Below, in pieces: positions 23,970-33,201 of a stretch of 64,000 bases of DNA. The first letter of the stretch is position 1, and each line of letters begins with the position of its first letter. Source of the DNA: Paenibacillus_AM sp052180255 (lineage in GTDB: Bacteria > Bacillota > Bacilli > Paenibacillales > NBRC-103111); NCBI RefSeq assembly GCF_052180255.1, contig NZ_CP197466.1, forward strand, positions 248,001 to 312,000, written 5' to 3'. Below the pieces are notes generated by a model. That model did not search any database and had not been told where the DNA came from. It saw only the letters and a program-made list of their open reading frames with translations. The translations under genes were made by a program, and so were the position numbers.

Positions 23970-26045
23970 ATGACTAGAGAGTTCTCCTTAAAAGATACGC
24001 GTAATATCGGGATCATGGCGCATATTGATGCTGGTAAAACGACTACTACAGAGCGTATCTTGTTCTTCACAGGCCGTACTCACAAAATCGGTGAGGTGCA
24101 CGAAGGTGCAGCTACAATGGACTGGATGGAACAAGAGCAGGAGCGCGGAATCACAATTACTTCCGCTGCTACTACCGCTGCTTGGAAGGGTCACCGCATC
24201 AATATCATCGATACCCCGGGACACGTTGACTTCACTGTTGAAGTTGAACGTTCCCTTCGCGTATTGGATGGAGCAGTTGGTGTATTTAGTGCAAAAGAAG
24301 GCGTAGAGCCACAGTCTGAAACTGTATGGAGACAGGCTGACAAATATGGTGTTCCTCGTGTTGCTTATGTTAACAAAATGGACATCATTGGTGCGGATTA
24401 CTTAAACGTAATCGAATCCATGCGTCTTAAATTGGGTGCTAACGCAGTAGCGATTCAGCTTCCAATCGGCGCAGAAAGTGACTTCGCAGGTATTATTGAC
24501 ATCGTTGAAGAGCGTGCTCACATGTTCAGAGACGACAAAGGTCTTAATATCGAAGTTACTGACATTCCTGAAGAATTCAAGGAAAAAGTTGCTGAACTTC
24601 GTGTAGAGCTTATCGAGAAAGTGGCTGAGCTTGATGAAGAATTGACAATGAAGTACCTTGAAGGTGAAGAAATTACAACTGCTGAAATCAAAGCAGCGCT
24701 TCGTAAAGGCGTATGTGAAGTGAAAATCTTCCCTGTTATCTGTGGTTCCTCTTACCGTAATAAAGGGGTTCAATTGATGATGGATGCTGTTGTTGATTAC
24801 TTACCAGCTCCAATTGACGTTCCAGACATCAAGGGTACTCTTGATGATGGTACTGAGACTGTACGTAAATCTTCTGACGAAGAGCCGTTTGCTGCTCTTG
24901 CATTTAAGATTGCTACGGATCCTTTCGTTGGTAAACTCACGTTCTTCCGTGTGTATTCCGGCGTATTGCAATCCGGTTCTTATGTAATCAATGCAACTAA
25001 AGGCAAGCGTGAGCGTATCGGTCGTATCCTTCAAATGCATGCGAACAGCCGTCAAGAAATCTCCGAAGTTTACTCCGGTGATATTGCAGCTGCAGTAGGT
25101 TTGAAAGATACAGGTACAGGCGACACACTTTGCGACGAGAAACATCCGGTAATCTTGGAGTCCATGAACTTCCCTGATCCGGTTATCGACCTTGCAGTTG
25201 AGCCAAAAACAAAAGCTGACCAAGACAAAATGGGTATTGCGCTTTCCAAATTGACGGAAGAAGATCCGACATTAAGAGCGCGTACTGATGAAGAGACTGG
25301 TCAAACTATCCTTTCGGGTATGGGTGAGCTTCACCTTGAGATTATCGTAGACCGTATGCGTCGTGAGTTCAAAGTTGAGACTAACGTGGGTAAACCACAA
25401 GTTGCATACCGCGAAACATTCCGTGCAGCTGCGAAAGTTGAAGGTAAGTTCGTTCGTCAATCCGGTGGCCGTGGTCAATACGGACATTGTTGGGTTGAGT
25501 TTGAACCACTTGAAGCTGGTACTGGCTTTGTGTTTGAAAGCAAAATCGTCGGTGGTGCGATTCCTCGTGAATACATCGCTCCGATCCAAGCTGGTATTGA
25601 AGAATCCATGAAGAACGGTGTTATTGCCGGCTTCCCATTGGTTGACGTTAAAGCAACTGTCGTAGACGGTTCTTACCATGATGTCGATTCCAATGAGATG
25701 GCGTTTAAGATCGCTGGTTCCATGGCTCTTAAAGCAGCTAAAGACAAGTGTAAACCTGCACTTCTTGAGCCAATCATGAAGGTAGAAGTTACAGTTCCAG
25801 AAGAGTACATGGGTGACGCAATGGGTATGCTTAACTCCCGTCGTGGACGTGTTGAAGGGATGGATTCCCGTCACGGAGCACAGTTCATTCGTGGTAAAGT
25901 GCCATTGTCCGAAATGTTCGGATTCTCCACTGTTCTTCGTTCTGGTACACAAGGTCGCGGTACTTATTCTATGGAACTTTCTCACTATGAAGAAGTGCCT
26001 AAGAATATCGCTGACGAAATTATCGCGAAGCACAAAGGCGAATAA
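23970..26045 (+). CDS. fusA: Elongation factor G
   Basis: 691 aa translocase GTPase. The P-loop AHIDAGKT is at residues 17-24, followed by ITSAATT (switch I region), DTPGHVDF (G3) and NKMD (G4). Domain II begins near EEPFAALAFKIATDPFVG, and domains IV-V are present to the C-terminus (GYxxxxRSxTQGRGTYSM region). It moves tRNA and mRNA after peptide transfer and helps ribosome recycling. ATG 23970 follows TAGGAG. Long antisense frames here are codon-bias shadows. Confidence 0.98.
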   Translation: MTREFSLKDTRNIGIMAHIDAGKTTTTERILFFTGRTHKIGEVHEGAATMDWMEQEQERGITITSAATTAAWKGHRINIIDTPGHVDFTVEVERSLRVLDGAVGVFSAKEGVEPQSETVWRQADKYGVPRVAYVNKMDIIGADYLNVIESMRLKLGANAVAIQLPIGAESDFAGIIDIVEERAHMFRDDKGLNIEVTDIPEEFKEKVAELRVELIEKVAELDEELTMKYLEGEEITTAEIKAALRKGVCEVKIFPVICGSSYRNKGVQLMMDAVVDYLPAPIDVPDIKGTLDDGTETVRKSSDEEPFAALAFKIATDPFVGKLTFFRVYSGVLQSGSYVINATKGKRERIGRILQMHANSRQEISEVYSGDIAAAVGLKDTGTGDTLCDEKHPVILESMNFPDPVIDLAVEPKTKADQDKMGIALSKLTEEDPTLRARTDEETGQTILSGMGELHLEIIVDRMRREFKVETNVGKPQVAYRETFRAAAKVEGKFVRQSGGRGQYGHCWVEFEPLEAGTGFVFESKIVGGAIPREYIAPIQAGIEESMKNGVIAGFPLVDVKATVVDGSYHDVDSNEMAFKIAGSMALKAAKDKCKPALLEPIMKVEVTVPEEYMGDAMGMLNSRRGRVEGMDSRHGAQFIRGKVPLSEMFGFSTVLRSGTQGRGTYSMELSHYEEVPKNIADEIIAKHKGE

Positions 26046-26055
26046 TTGCAAATCT

Positions 26056-26107
26056 AAGCGGATCGACATATCTGTGGTTCAATCCAATTGGATATTTCGA
26101 TCTGCTT
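26056..26107 (+). other. Long fusA-tuf intercistronic hairpin
   Basis: AAGCGGATCGACATATC (26056-26072) pairs with GATATTTCGATCTGCTT (26091-26107): 17 positions with one mismatch and one G-T. The loop has 18 bases and contains CCAATTGG. An AT-rich run follows. A partial terminator, processing site or tuf stabiliser are all possible. Confidence 0.75.
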
Positions 26108-26149
26108 AAATAATATATTATTTTTTAATCTAAGGAGGCTATGTTTGAA

Positions 26150-27340
26150 ATGGCTAAGTCAAAATTCGAACGTAATAAACCGCATGTTAACATCGGTACA
26201 ATTGGTCACGTTGACCATGGTAAAACAACTTTAACTGCTGCAATCACAACTGTTCTTTCCACAAGATACGGTGGTGCTGCTGTAGCATTTGACCAAATCG
26301 ACAAAGCTCCAGAAGAGCGCGAACGTGGTATCACGATCTCCACAGCTCACGTTGAGTATGAGACTCCTAACCGTCACTACGCTCACGTTGACTGCCCTGG
26401 TCACGCTGACTACGTTAAGAACATGATTACTGGTGCTGCTCAAATGGACGGCGCGATCTTGGTTGTATCCGCAGCTGACGGTCCTATGCCACAAACTCGT
26501 GAGCACATCTTGTTGTCCAAACAAGTAGGCGTACCTTACATCGTAGTATTCATGAACAAATGCGACATGGTTGAAGATGATGAGCTTCTTGAGCTTGTTG
26601 AAATGGAAATCCGTGATTTGCTTAGCGAATACGAATTCCCAGGCGACGACACTCCAATCATCCGTGGTTCTGCGCGTGAAGCGTTGCAAAACCCTGCAGG
26701 TGAGTGGGCTGACAAAATCATCGAATTGTTCGAGCAAGTGGATACTTACATCCCATTGCCTGAGCGTCAAACTGACAAGCCTTTCCTTATGCCTGTTGAG
26801 GACGTATTCTCCATCACTGGCCGTGGTACAGTTGCAACTGGCCGTGTAGAGCGTGGTACTGTTAAAGTACAAGACGAAGTTGAAATCGTTGGTATCGCTG
26901 AAGAAACTCGCAAATGCGTAGTTACAGGCGTTGAGATGTTCCGTAAACTTCTTGATTCCGCTCAAGCTGGTGACAACATCGGAGCATTGCTTCGTGGTGT
27001 AGACCGTAACGACATCGAGCGTGGTCAAGTATTGGCTAAAGTTGGTTCCGTTAAGCCACACACTAACTTTTCCGCTCAAGTATACGTATTGACTAAAGAA
27101 GAGGGTGGCCGTCACAAGCCTTTCTTCACTGGTTACCGTCCACAGTTCTACTTCCGTACAACTGACGTTACAGGTATCATCAACTTGCCAGAAGGCACTG
27201 AGATGGTAATGCCTGGTGATAACATCACTGTAACAGTAGAATTGATCAACCCAATCGCTATCGAAGAAGGTACTCGTTTCGCTATTCGCGAAGGCGGACG
27301 TACTGTTGGTGCGGGCGCGGTTGCTACAATCTCCAAATAA
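26150..27340 (+). CDS. tuf: Elongation factor Tu
   Basis: 396 aa. ATG 26150 is chosen because AAKSKFERNKPHVNIGTIG aligns there; ATG 26141 is only three bases after AAGGAGG, too close. It delivers aminoacyl-tRNA to the A site. The P-loop GHVDHGKT is at residues 19-26, followed by DCPGHADYVKNM and NKCDM. Domains 2 and 3 are complete (VEDVFSITGRGTVATGRVERG, FFTGYRPQFYFRTTDVTG). No second tuf copy is in this window. A strong terminator follows. Confidence 0.98.
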   Translation: MAKSKFERNKPHVNIGTIGHVDHGKTTLTAAITTVLSTRYGGAAVAFDQIDKAPEERERGITISTAHVEYETPNRHYAHVDCPGHADYVKNMITGAAQMDGAILVVSAADGPMPQTREHILLSKQVGVPYIVVFMNKCDMVEDDELLELVEMEIRDLLSEYEFPGDDTPIIRGSAREALQNPAGEWADKIIELFEQVDTYIPLPERQTDKPFLMPVEDVFSITGRGTVATGRVERGTVKVQDEVEIVGIAEETRKCVVTGVEMFRKLLDSAQAGDNIGALLRGVDRNDIERGQVLAKVGSVKPHTNFSAQVYVLTKEEGGRHKPFFTGYRPQFYFRTTDVTGIINLPEGTEMVMPGDNITVTVELINPIAIEEGTRFAIREGGRTVGAGAVATISK

Positions 27341-27374
27341 TTTACCATTTAAGATTGCTTAAATGCGTATATAG

Positions 27375-27413
27375 GAAATCCATTATCCTTTAGGATAGTG
27401 GATTTCTTTTTTT
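27375..27413 (+). terminator. Terminator after tuf
   Basis: GAAATCCATTATCC (27375-27388) pairs with GGATAGTGGATTTC (27393-27406), 14 bp with one G-T, followed by seven Ts. It closes the str operon before the transporter cassette. Confidence 0.93.
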
Positions 27414-27516
27414 GTTTTTTGTAGTGAAATTTTAGAACATTGGACATAATTGAACAGAAAATAAAGCAGGCAATACATAAATTAAATAAATCATAGTAAA
27501 ATAGTAGGATTTAGTA

Positions 27517-27544
27517 TTGCGCTTTTAGAGTTATTTGTTATACT
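27517..27544 (+). promoter_or_regulatory. Promoter of the oligopeptide transporter operon
   Basis: TTGCGC (27517-27522), 16 bases, TATACT (27539-27544) preceded by TGT as an extended -10. Confidence 0.65.
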
Positions 27545-27587
27545 AGTTCCTATCTATTAAAAAAGACATAATCCGGGAGGTTTCGAC

Positions 27588-29183
27588 ATGAGCAGAAAAT
27601 GGCTAAGATTGGCAACAACAGCAACACTCATGTTAGTGATGATTATTGCGACTGCTTGCGGTAGCAAAGGAGAAAATCAAGCAACACCAAGTACAGGAGG
27701 AGAAGCTGGTACAGCAAAAGCAGGCGGTAGTATTGTCATTGCTGTTCAGGATGATCCAAAAGCGATAAATCCGTTATATGCATCAGATCGTGTAACACTG
27801 ACGATTGATCAAACGTTATTTGCTCCATTCTTTAATATTAATGATGGTAAGAAATCCTTTGTACTTGCGGAGAGCCTGACTCCTTCAGAGGATCATTTGA
27901 AATATACAATGAAGCTTCGCAGTGGTTTGACATGGCATGATGGTCAGAAGCTGACAGCAGATGATGTAGTGTTTACTTTTAAGAGCATTCTTGATGAGAA
28001 GCAGCATAGCTTCTTGCGCAGCTTATTTGTCCTAGATGGCAAGCCAATTGAAGTGACGAAAGTGGATGAGCTAACTGTTGAATTCAAGTTGCCTCAAGTC
28101 ACTGCGGCATTTGAAGGAGCACTTGTACAAGTGTCACCGATTCCGAAACACATTTTTGAAGGAGAAACAGATTTAGAAAAGTCTACGAAGAATGCTACGC
28201 CAGTTGGTTCTGGTACTTATAAATTTAAAGAATATCGCCCAGGTGAATATGTAACGTTAGAACGTTTTGATAACTATTTTGGTGGAAAAGGAAATCTCGA
28301 CACGATCACATATCGTGTAGCGAAAGATGCGAATGCATCGAACCTTGCTTTGCAAAATGGCGAAATTCAAATGAAAATGATCGACACACAAGACTTTAAG
28401 AAATTAAATGACTCTGGCAAATTTGAGATGCTGACATATCCTGAAGGCCGTCTTTCTTACATGGTATATAACTTCAATATAGATGTCCTGAAGAAGAAAG
28501 AGGTTCGTCTAGCGATCGCTTATGCTTTAGATAAAAATGAATTGATTAAAGCAGCATATTCGTCTAGCGATTTCGCAGAACCTGCTCCATCGGTTTTGAC
28601 GCCAGACACACTTTATCATTCTAAAGATGTACCGACTTATGATTATAATTTAGACAAAGCAAAAGAGCTGCTTAATAAAGCAGGCGTTTCTGGATTGAAA
28701 CTTAAACTTGCTTATGCTAACTCGAATAAAGCTCAGGCAAGTATGGCATTATTTGCACAGCAAAAGTTAAAAGAAATTGGAATCGAACTACAGTTAATGC
28801 CAATGGATATTACGGCATATGGCAATAAAACATTAGATAAGAACAATAAAGATTTTGATCTATTCTTCAATGGCTACATCATGGGCTCTGAACCTGATTC
28901 ATACAAGTCCTTGTTTATGAGTGACGCTGAATACAATTATTCACACTATGTAAATAAGGATTTAGATGCTTTGTGGATAAAAGCGGCAGTGGAAGTTGAT
29001 GATGCGAAAAGAGCTGATTTGTACAAGCAAATTCAACATACATTGGCAGATGAATTACCAGTATTACCAATTGCCTATACAAAAGCGATCGTAGCTGTAG
29101 ATAAGAAGTATGGCGGATTGCAAGAAGCTACTCCTAAGCCAGTCGTTATGTTTGAGAACTTAGCTAAAATTTTCTTGAAGTAA
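27588..29183 (+). CDS. Oligopeptide ABC transporter substrate-binding lipoprotein (family 5)
   Basis: 531 aa with a lipoprotein signal: basic MSRKWLR, a hydrophobic core and the lipobox IATAC with C24 as the lipidated residue. The mature part belongs to the bacterial extracellular solute-binding family 5 (DppA/OppA/AppA): YTMKLRSGLTWHDGQKLTADDVVFTFKSIL, KNATPVGSGTYKFKEY and VRLAIAYALDKNELIKA are typical. It should capture peptides outside the membrane and hand them to the permeases encoded next. Its own hairpin downstream suggests that it is made in excess over the membrane parts. Peptide class or a nickel-type ligand cannot be decided by eye. Confidence 0.9.
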   Translation: MSRKWLRLATTATLMLVMIIATACGSKGENQATPSTGGEAGTAKAGGSIVIAVQDDPKAINPLYASDRVTLTIDQTLFAPFFNINDGKKSFVLAESLTPSEDHLKYTMKLRSGLTWHDGQKLTADDVVFTFKSILDEKQHSFLRSLFVLDGKPIEVTKVDELTVEFKLPQVTAAFEGALVQVSPIPKHIFEGETDLEKSTKNATPVGSGTYKFKEYRPGEYVTLERFDNYFGGKGNLDTITYRVAKDANASNLALQNGEIQMKMIDTQDFKKLNDSGKFEMLTYPEGRLSYMVYNFNIDVLKKKEVRLAIAYALDKNELIKAAYSSSDFAEPAPSVLTPDTLYHSKDVPTYDYNLDKAKELLNKAGVSGLKLKLAYANSNKAQASMALFAQQKLKEIGIELQLMPMDITAYGNKTLDKNNKDFDLFFNGYIMGSEPDSYKSLFMSDAEYNYSHYVNKDLDALWIKAAVEVDDAKRADLYKQIQHTLADELPVLPIAYTKAIVAVDKKYGGLQEATPKPVVMFENLAKIFLK

Positions 29184-29197
29184 GAATAGAAGTCACT

Positions 29198-29228
29198 GAA
29201 AATAAGCTGTTCGACACAGCTTATTTTC
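29198..29228 (+). terminator. Hairpin between binding protein and permease genes
   Basis: A perfect 13-bp stem, GAAAATAAGCTGT with ACAGCTTATTTTC, has a five-base loop and no long T-run. It probably lowers transcription or protects the upstream mRNA. Confidence 0.75.
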
Positions 29229-29280
29229 TCATTTCAAGCGTTAGTCAGAGATATCTATACTGCTTCAGGAGGAGAGCTAT

Positions 29281-30231
29281 TTGAGTAAATTCATTTTACG
29301 CCGCGTGCTGCAGGCGGTACCCCTTTTGCTTTTTATTTCTATCGTATCGTTCTTATTGATCAAGCTCGCTCCTGGTGATCCAGTAAGTTCGTTTGTTACA
29401 CCGAATATGAATCCAGCTGATGTAGAGCGTATTCGAATTAGTCTTGGACTTGATCAACCGATGTATGTTCAATATTTAATTTGGTTAAAGAATATTTTGA
29501 CGGGTGATTTCGGATATTCACTTATCAATCATCGTCCTGTGTTGACACTCATTCTTGAACGTATTCCAGCAACAATTGGGCTCATGGGATCAGCACTTTT
29601 AGTCTCATTAATTCTCGCCGTTCCACTAGGGCTTTTATCAGGTTTAAAAAAGAATAGTGTACTCGATAAGTTTTTAAGCTTAGTTTCGTACATTGGGATT
29701 TCAATCCCGAGCTTCTGGTTTGCGATTATGATGATTTATATATTTTCCGTCACATTACATTGGTTGCCTAGCATGGGGATGCGAACAATTGGTGTAGACT
29801 CAGTTTGGGATATTGTAAAACATGGCATTATGCCATGTATCGTTCTGAGCTTAATGAATGTATCGGTCTATATGCGATACATTCGATCAAATACGATTAG
29901 TCAGTTGGAAGAGGATTATGTACAAGTGCAATATGCATATGGTTCAACAAAATCGAGAGTACTTGTACGACATGTATTGAAAAATGTATTGTTACCGATC
30001 ATTACGATTTTAGGTTTATCTATCCCAGAATTAATTGCAGGTGCTTTTATTACAGAAACCGTCTTCTCATGGCCAGGTATGGGTTCACTTGGTATCACAT
30101 CTGTTTTTGGGCTTGATTATCCGGTCATTATGGGGATTACGATGCTCTCGTCATTGCTGCTCATTATCGGTAACATGGTTGCTGATATACTTTACGGAGT
30201 AGTTGATCCGAGAATTAAGACGATGAGGTGA
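29281..30231 (+). CDS. Oligopeptide ABC transporter permease (OppB/DppB type)
   Basis: 316 aa from TTG 29281, with AGGAGGAG eight bases upstream. The N-terminal RRVLQAVPLLLFISIVSFLLI membrane segment and PGDP motif are typical of OppB-type permeases. About six membrane helices follow, with the EAA-like coupling loop VQYAYGSTKSRVLVRHVLKN contacting the ATPases. The C-terminus ETVFSWPGMGSLG is a family signature. It forms a heterodimer with the next gene product in the inner membrane. Confidence 0.92.
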   Translation: MSKFILRRVLQAVPLLLFISIVSFLLIKLAPGDPVSSFVTPNMNPADVERIRISLGLDQPMYVQYLIWLKNILTGDFGYSLINHRPVLTLILERIPATIGLMGSALLVSLILAVPLGLLSGLKKNSVLDKFLSLVSYIGISIPSFWFAIMMIYIFSVTLHWLPSMGMRTIGVDSVWDIVKHGIMPCIVLSLMNVSVYMRYIRSNTISQLEEDYVQVQYAYGSTKSRVLVRHVLKNVLLPIITILGLSIPELIAGAFITETVFSWPGMGSLGITSVFGLDYPVIMGITMLSSLLLIIGNMVADILYGVVDPRIKTMR

Positions 30232-30236
30232 ACGAG

Positions 30237-31082
30237 ATGAATCAACTGAAATGGCGCTTTTTAAAAGCGCAGCTTATCGAGCAAAAAGCTGGTTTCGCTG
30301 CACTCATCGTGCTTGCCGTTTTTGGACTTGCTTCTATATTTGCTTTTCTAGCTCCTCATGATCCGAATGCGATTGCAATAAGTGATCGATTACTTCCACC
30401 TAGTGCAGAACATTGGTTTGGAACGGATGATTATGGACGTGATTACTTTGCCAGAGCATTATATGGGGGCCGGGTATCCCTGAGTGTTGGATTTTTAGCG
30501 ATGGCAATTGCACTAATTGTAGGGACAGCAGTCGGTACGATAAGTGGATACTTTGGTGGATGGCTAGACAACGTATGTATGCGTACGGTTGATATATTTA
30601 TGTCGATCCCTTCTTTCTTCATTATGTTGATCTTGAATGCATATTTAAAACCAGGTATATCAACAATTGTTATCATTATTGGACTATTAAGTTGGATGAA
30701 TATAGCTCGGATTGTTCGTGCAGAGACGTTATCCGTTAAAGAAAGAGAATACGTTCTGTATGCGAAAGGATCCGGTCAAAGTAAGTTTAGAATCATTACA
30801 AGGCACATCATTCCGAGTGTGATGCCCACAATCATTGTTGCAGCAACCATTAATATCGCGAATGCGATCTTGATGGAATCCTCGCTTAGTTTTCTAGGGT
30901 TAGGTATTCAACAACCTAATTCCTCATGGGGAAGTATGCTGAATAGCGCACAAAGCTTAATTGGTGAATCACCATACTTGGCGTTGTTCCCAGGGCTATT
31001 TATTCTCCTTACAGTACTAAGTTTTAACTTCTTAGGTGATGTATTCCGAGCGGCTTTTGAGCCGAGAGTGAACAAACGATAA
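30237..31082 (+). CDS. Oligopeptide ABC transporter permease (OppC/DppC type)
   Basis: 281 aa from ATG 30237 with AGGTG six bases upstream; GTG 30228, which overlaps the previous stop, is a weaker choice. The N-terminal segment is followed by HWFGTDDYGRDYFARALYGGRVSLSVG, a hallmark of OppC-type permeases. The coupling loop is at LYAKGSGQSKFRIITRHIIPS, and SSLSFLGLGIQQPNSSWGSML is the C-terminal signature. It pairs with the upstream permease. Gene order is the classic A-B-C-D-F. Confidence 0.92.
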   Translation: MNQLKWRFLKAQLIEQKAGFAALIVLAVFGLASIFAFLAPHDPNAIAISDRLLPPSAEHWFGTDDYGRDYFARALYGGRVSLSVGFLAMAIALIVGTAVGTISGYFGGWLDNVCMRTVDIFMSIPSFFIMLILNAYLKPGISTIVIIIGLLSWMNIARIVRAETLSVKEREYVLYAKGSGQSKFRIITRHIIPSVMPTIIVAATINIANAILMESSLSFLGLGIQQPNSSWGSMLNSAQSLIGESPYLALFPGLFILLTVLSFNFLGDVFRAAFEPRVNKR

Positions 31083-31133
31083 ATCATGATACAAAAATGA
31101 AATGTAGAGTGTCATGCAAAGGAGTGAAGCAGT

Positions 31134-32177
31134 ATGGCAGAACTATTGACGGTTCATAACTTAAAAACGTCGTTCTTTACACGCGGAGGAGAAGTGAAGT
31201 CCGTCCGAGGTGTCAGCTTCACAATTGGTGAAGGAGAAATGGTAGGCATTGTTGGAGAATCGGGCAGTGGTAAAAGTATCACAGCCAAATCGATTCTTCG
31301 ATTGATAGCACCTCCAGGTGAAATTGTGGAGGGTGAAGTATCTTTTCGCGGAGAGAATTTAAGGGAAATGTCTGATGAGAAGATGCGCAGCATTCGTGGT
31401 AACCAGATTGCAATGATTTTTCAGGATCCAATGACTTCCCTTAACCCTGTTATTCGGATCGGAAATCAGCTAGTGGAAGTGATTCGCAGGCACAAGAAAG
31501 TGGATAAAAAGACCGCGCGTACAGAAGCAATTGAGCTCCTTCGCCAAGTTGGAATTCCATCAGCAGAGAAGCGAATTGATCAATATCCACATGAGTTCAG
31601 CGGCGGGATGAGGCAGCGTGTGATGATTGCAATGGCTTTGTCCTGTAAGCCAGAGCTTTTAATCGCGGACGAACCTACAACTGCGCTGGATGTAACCATA
31701 CAAGCTCAAATCCTTGAATTGATGAAAGATCTTCGAGATTCTACCGGAACATCAATTCTTCTTATTACACATGATTTAGGTGTTGTTGCTCAAGTATGCA
31801 CACGGGTAATCGTGATGTATGGGGGCTTGATTATGGAAGAAGGAGCTGTAATTGATATTTTTGAATCGCCTCAGCATCCTTATACTCAAGGCTTAATGCG
31901 TTCACTTCCACAACCGTCAGAAGGTATGAGGGAGCGTCTAGTCCCAATTGAAGGCACGCCGCCTAATCTACTGGATCCGCCTTCTGGGTGCCCCTTTAAA
32001 GAACGGTGCCCACATGCGATGGAGCTTTGCAATCATCGACCGCCTTATTTTGAGACAGGTGATGGGCATAAATCCATGTGCTGGCTGTTGGACTCACAAG
32101 TGCAGGCTGGAGGCGCAGATGAGCTTAATAAGAAACTGACACGTGAAGCAAGTGTGAAGGAGGGACGTGGGCTATGA
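31134..32177 (+). CDS. Oligopeptide ABC transporter ATP-binding protein (OppD/DppD type)
   Basis: 347 aa from ATG 31134 with AAAGGAG upstream. The Walker A GIVGESGSGKSITAKS is complete, the Q-loop is at IFQDPMTSLNP, the ABC signature is FSGGMRQRV, Walker B is LLIADEPTTALD and the H-loop is LLITHDLG. The C-terminal Cys-rich oligopeptide extension (GCPFKERCPHAMELC) is present. It powers import together with the next gene product, whose start overlaps its stop as ATGA. Confidence 0.93.
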   Translation: MAELLTVHNLKTSFFTRGGEVKSVRGVSFTIGEGEMVGIVGESGSGKSITAKSILRLIAPPGEIVEGEVSFRGENLREMSDEKMRSIRGNQIAMIFQDPMTSLNPVIRIGNQLVEVIRRHKKVDKKTARTEAIELLRQVGIPSAEKRIDQYPHEFSGGMRQRVMIAMALSCKPELLIADEPTTALDVTIQAQILELMKDLRDSTGTSILLITHDLGVVAQVCTRVIVMYGGLIMEEGAVIDIFESPQHPYTQGLMRSLPQPSEGMRERLVPIEGTPPNLLDPPSGCPFKERCPHAMELCNHRPPYFETGDGHKSMCWLLDSQVQAGGADELNKKLTREASVKEGRGL

Positions 32178-33178
32178 ACACACCTCAAGAACCGAGAGTA
32201 AGTCGTAAGCAAGATGTACTCGTTGATGTCAAACACTTAAAGAAACACTATCCAATAGAAAAATCATTGTTTGGACGTACAACGAAAGTGTTAAAAGCCG
32301 TAGATGATGTTAGTTTCCAAATTGTTCGTGGTGAAACGTTCGGTTTAGTTGGAGAATCTGGTTGTGGGAAATCAACAACTGGACGATCCATCATTCGTCT
32401 GCACGAGGTTACATCGGGAGAAATATTATATGATGGCAACGATCTTGCCCATATGTCAGAAAGAGAACTACTGCCTTTTCGCAAGCGTATGCAGGCTATT
32501 TTCCAGGATCCTTATTCGTCCTTAAACCCGGGAATGACTGTCATGCAGTTAATTAGTGAGCCTCTTGAAATTCATGGTTATAGTAATCGAGCAGAGCGTA
32601 AAGAAATTGTGCTTCAATTATTATCTAAAGTTGGGTTAAAATCAGAGCATGCGGAGAGGTTTCCTCATGAGTTTAGTGGTGGGCAGCGGCAGCGGATTAG
32701 TATTGCTAGATCCCTTGCTGCAAAGCCGGAATTTGTACTCTGTGATGAGCCGATCTCAGCACTTGATGTTTCTGTACAGGCACAGGTCATTAATATGCTT
32801 GAAGATTTACAGGGTGAACTAGGTCTTACGTATTTATTTATTGCTCACGATTTATCGATGGTTCGTCACATTTCCAACCGTATCGGTGTCATGTATTTGG
32901 GGAAACTCGTTGAAATTGCTCCAAGTGATGAATTGTATACGCACCCTGGTCATCCTTATACGAAGGCATTGCTGTCCGCTATTCCAATACCGAATCCCAG
33001 ATTGGTTACATCTAGACGGAATCTACTGCAGGGCGATCTGGCAAGTCCATTAGAAGAGACCACGGGATGTAAATTTCGTTCTAGATGTCCTTTTGCTGTT
33101 GGACGCTGTGCAGAAGTTGAACCAGAGATGAGAGAAGTATCGCCAGGCCATTTTGTCGCATGTCATTTGAATGATTAG
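32174..33178 (+). CDS. Oligopeptide ABC transporter ATP-binding protein (OppF/DppF type)
   Basis: 334 aa, starting within the previous stop. KKHYPIEKSLFGRTTKVLKAVDDVSF is the OppF-type N-terminus. Walker A GLVGESGCGKSTTGRS, signature FSGGQRQRISIARSL, Walker B FVLCDEPISALD and H-loop FIAHDLSMV are all intact. The C-terminal Cys motif GCKFRSRCPFAVGRC follows. With the OppD-type protein it completes the ATPase pair of the transporter. The next gene follows 23 bases later with no terminator, so it may be in the same operon. Confidence 0.93.
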   Translation: MNTPQEPRVSRKQDVLVDVKHLKKHYPIEKSLFGRTTKVLKAVDDVSFQIVRGETFGLVGESGCGKSTTGRSIIRLHEVTSGEILYDGNDLAHMSERELLPFRKRMQAIFQDPYSSLNPGMTVMQLISEPLEIHGYSNRAERKEIVLQLLSKVGLKSEHAERFPHEFSGGQRQRISIARSLAAKPEFVLCDEPISALDVSVQAQVINMLEDLQGELGLTYLFIAHDLSMVRHISNRIGVMYLGKLVEIAPSDELYTHPGHPYTKALLSAIPIPNPRLVTSRRNLLQGDLASPLEETTGCKFRSRCPFAVGRCAEVEPEMREVSPGHFVACHLND

Positions 33179-33201
33179 GATAATGGAGAGGGGAAATTAA
33201 A

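Noticed and set aside
26141..26149. Upstream in-frame ATG of tuf
   Set aside because: It is three bases from AAGGAGG, too close, and EF-Tu begins with MAKxK at the next ATG.
25272..27115. Long minus-strand reading frames opposite fusA (25272-26069) and tuf (26231-27115)
   Set aside because: They mirror strongly biased codons of highly expressed genes, lack ribosome sites and give Cys/Thr/Val-rich products without domain pattern.
27449..27463. Possible CodY box upstream of the transporter operon
   Set aside because: Only 10 of 15 bases match the consensus and the site lies far upstream of the -35. It could be chance in AT-rich DNA.
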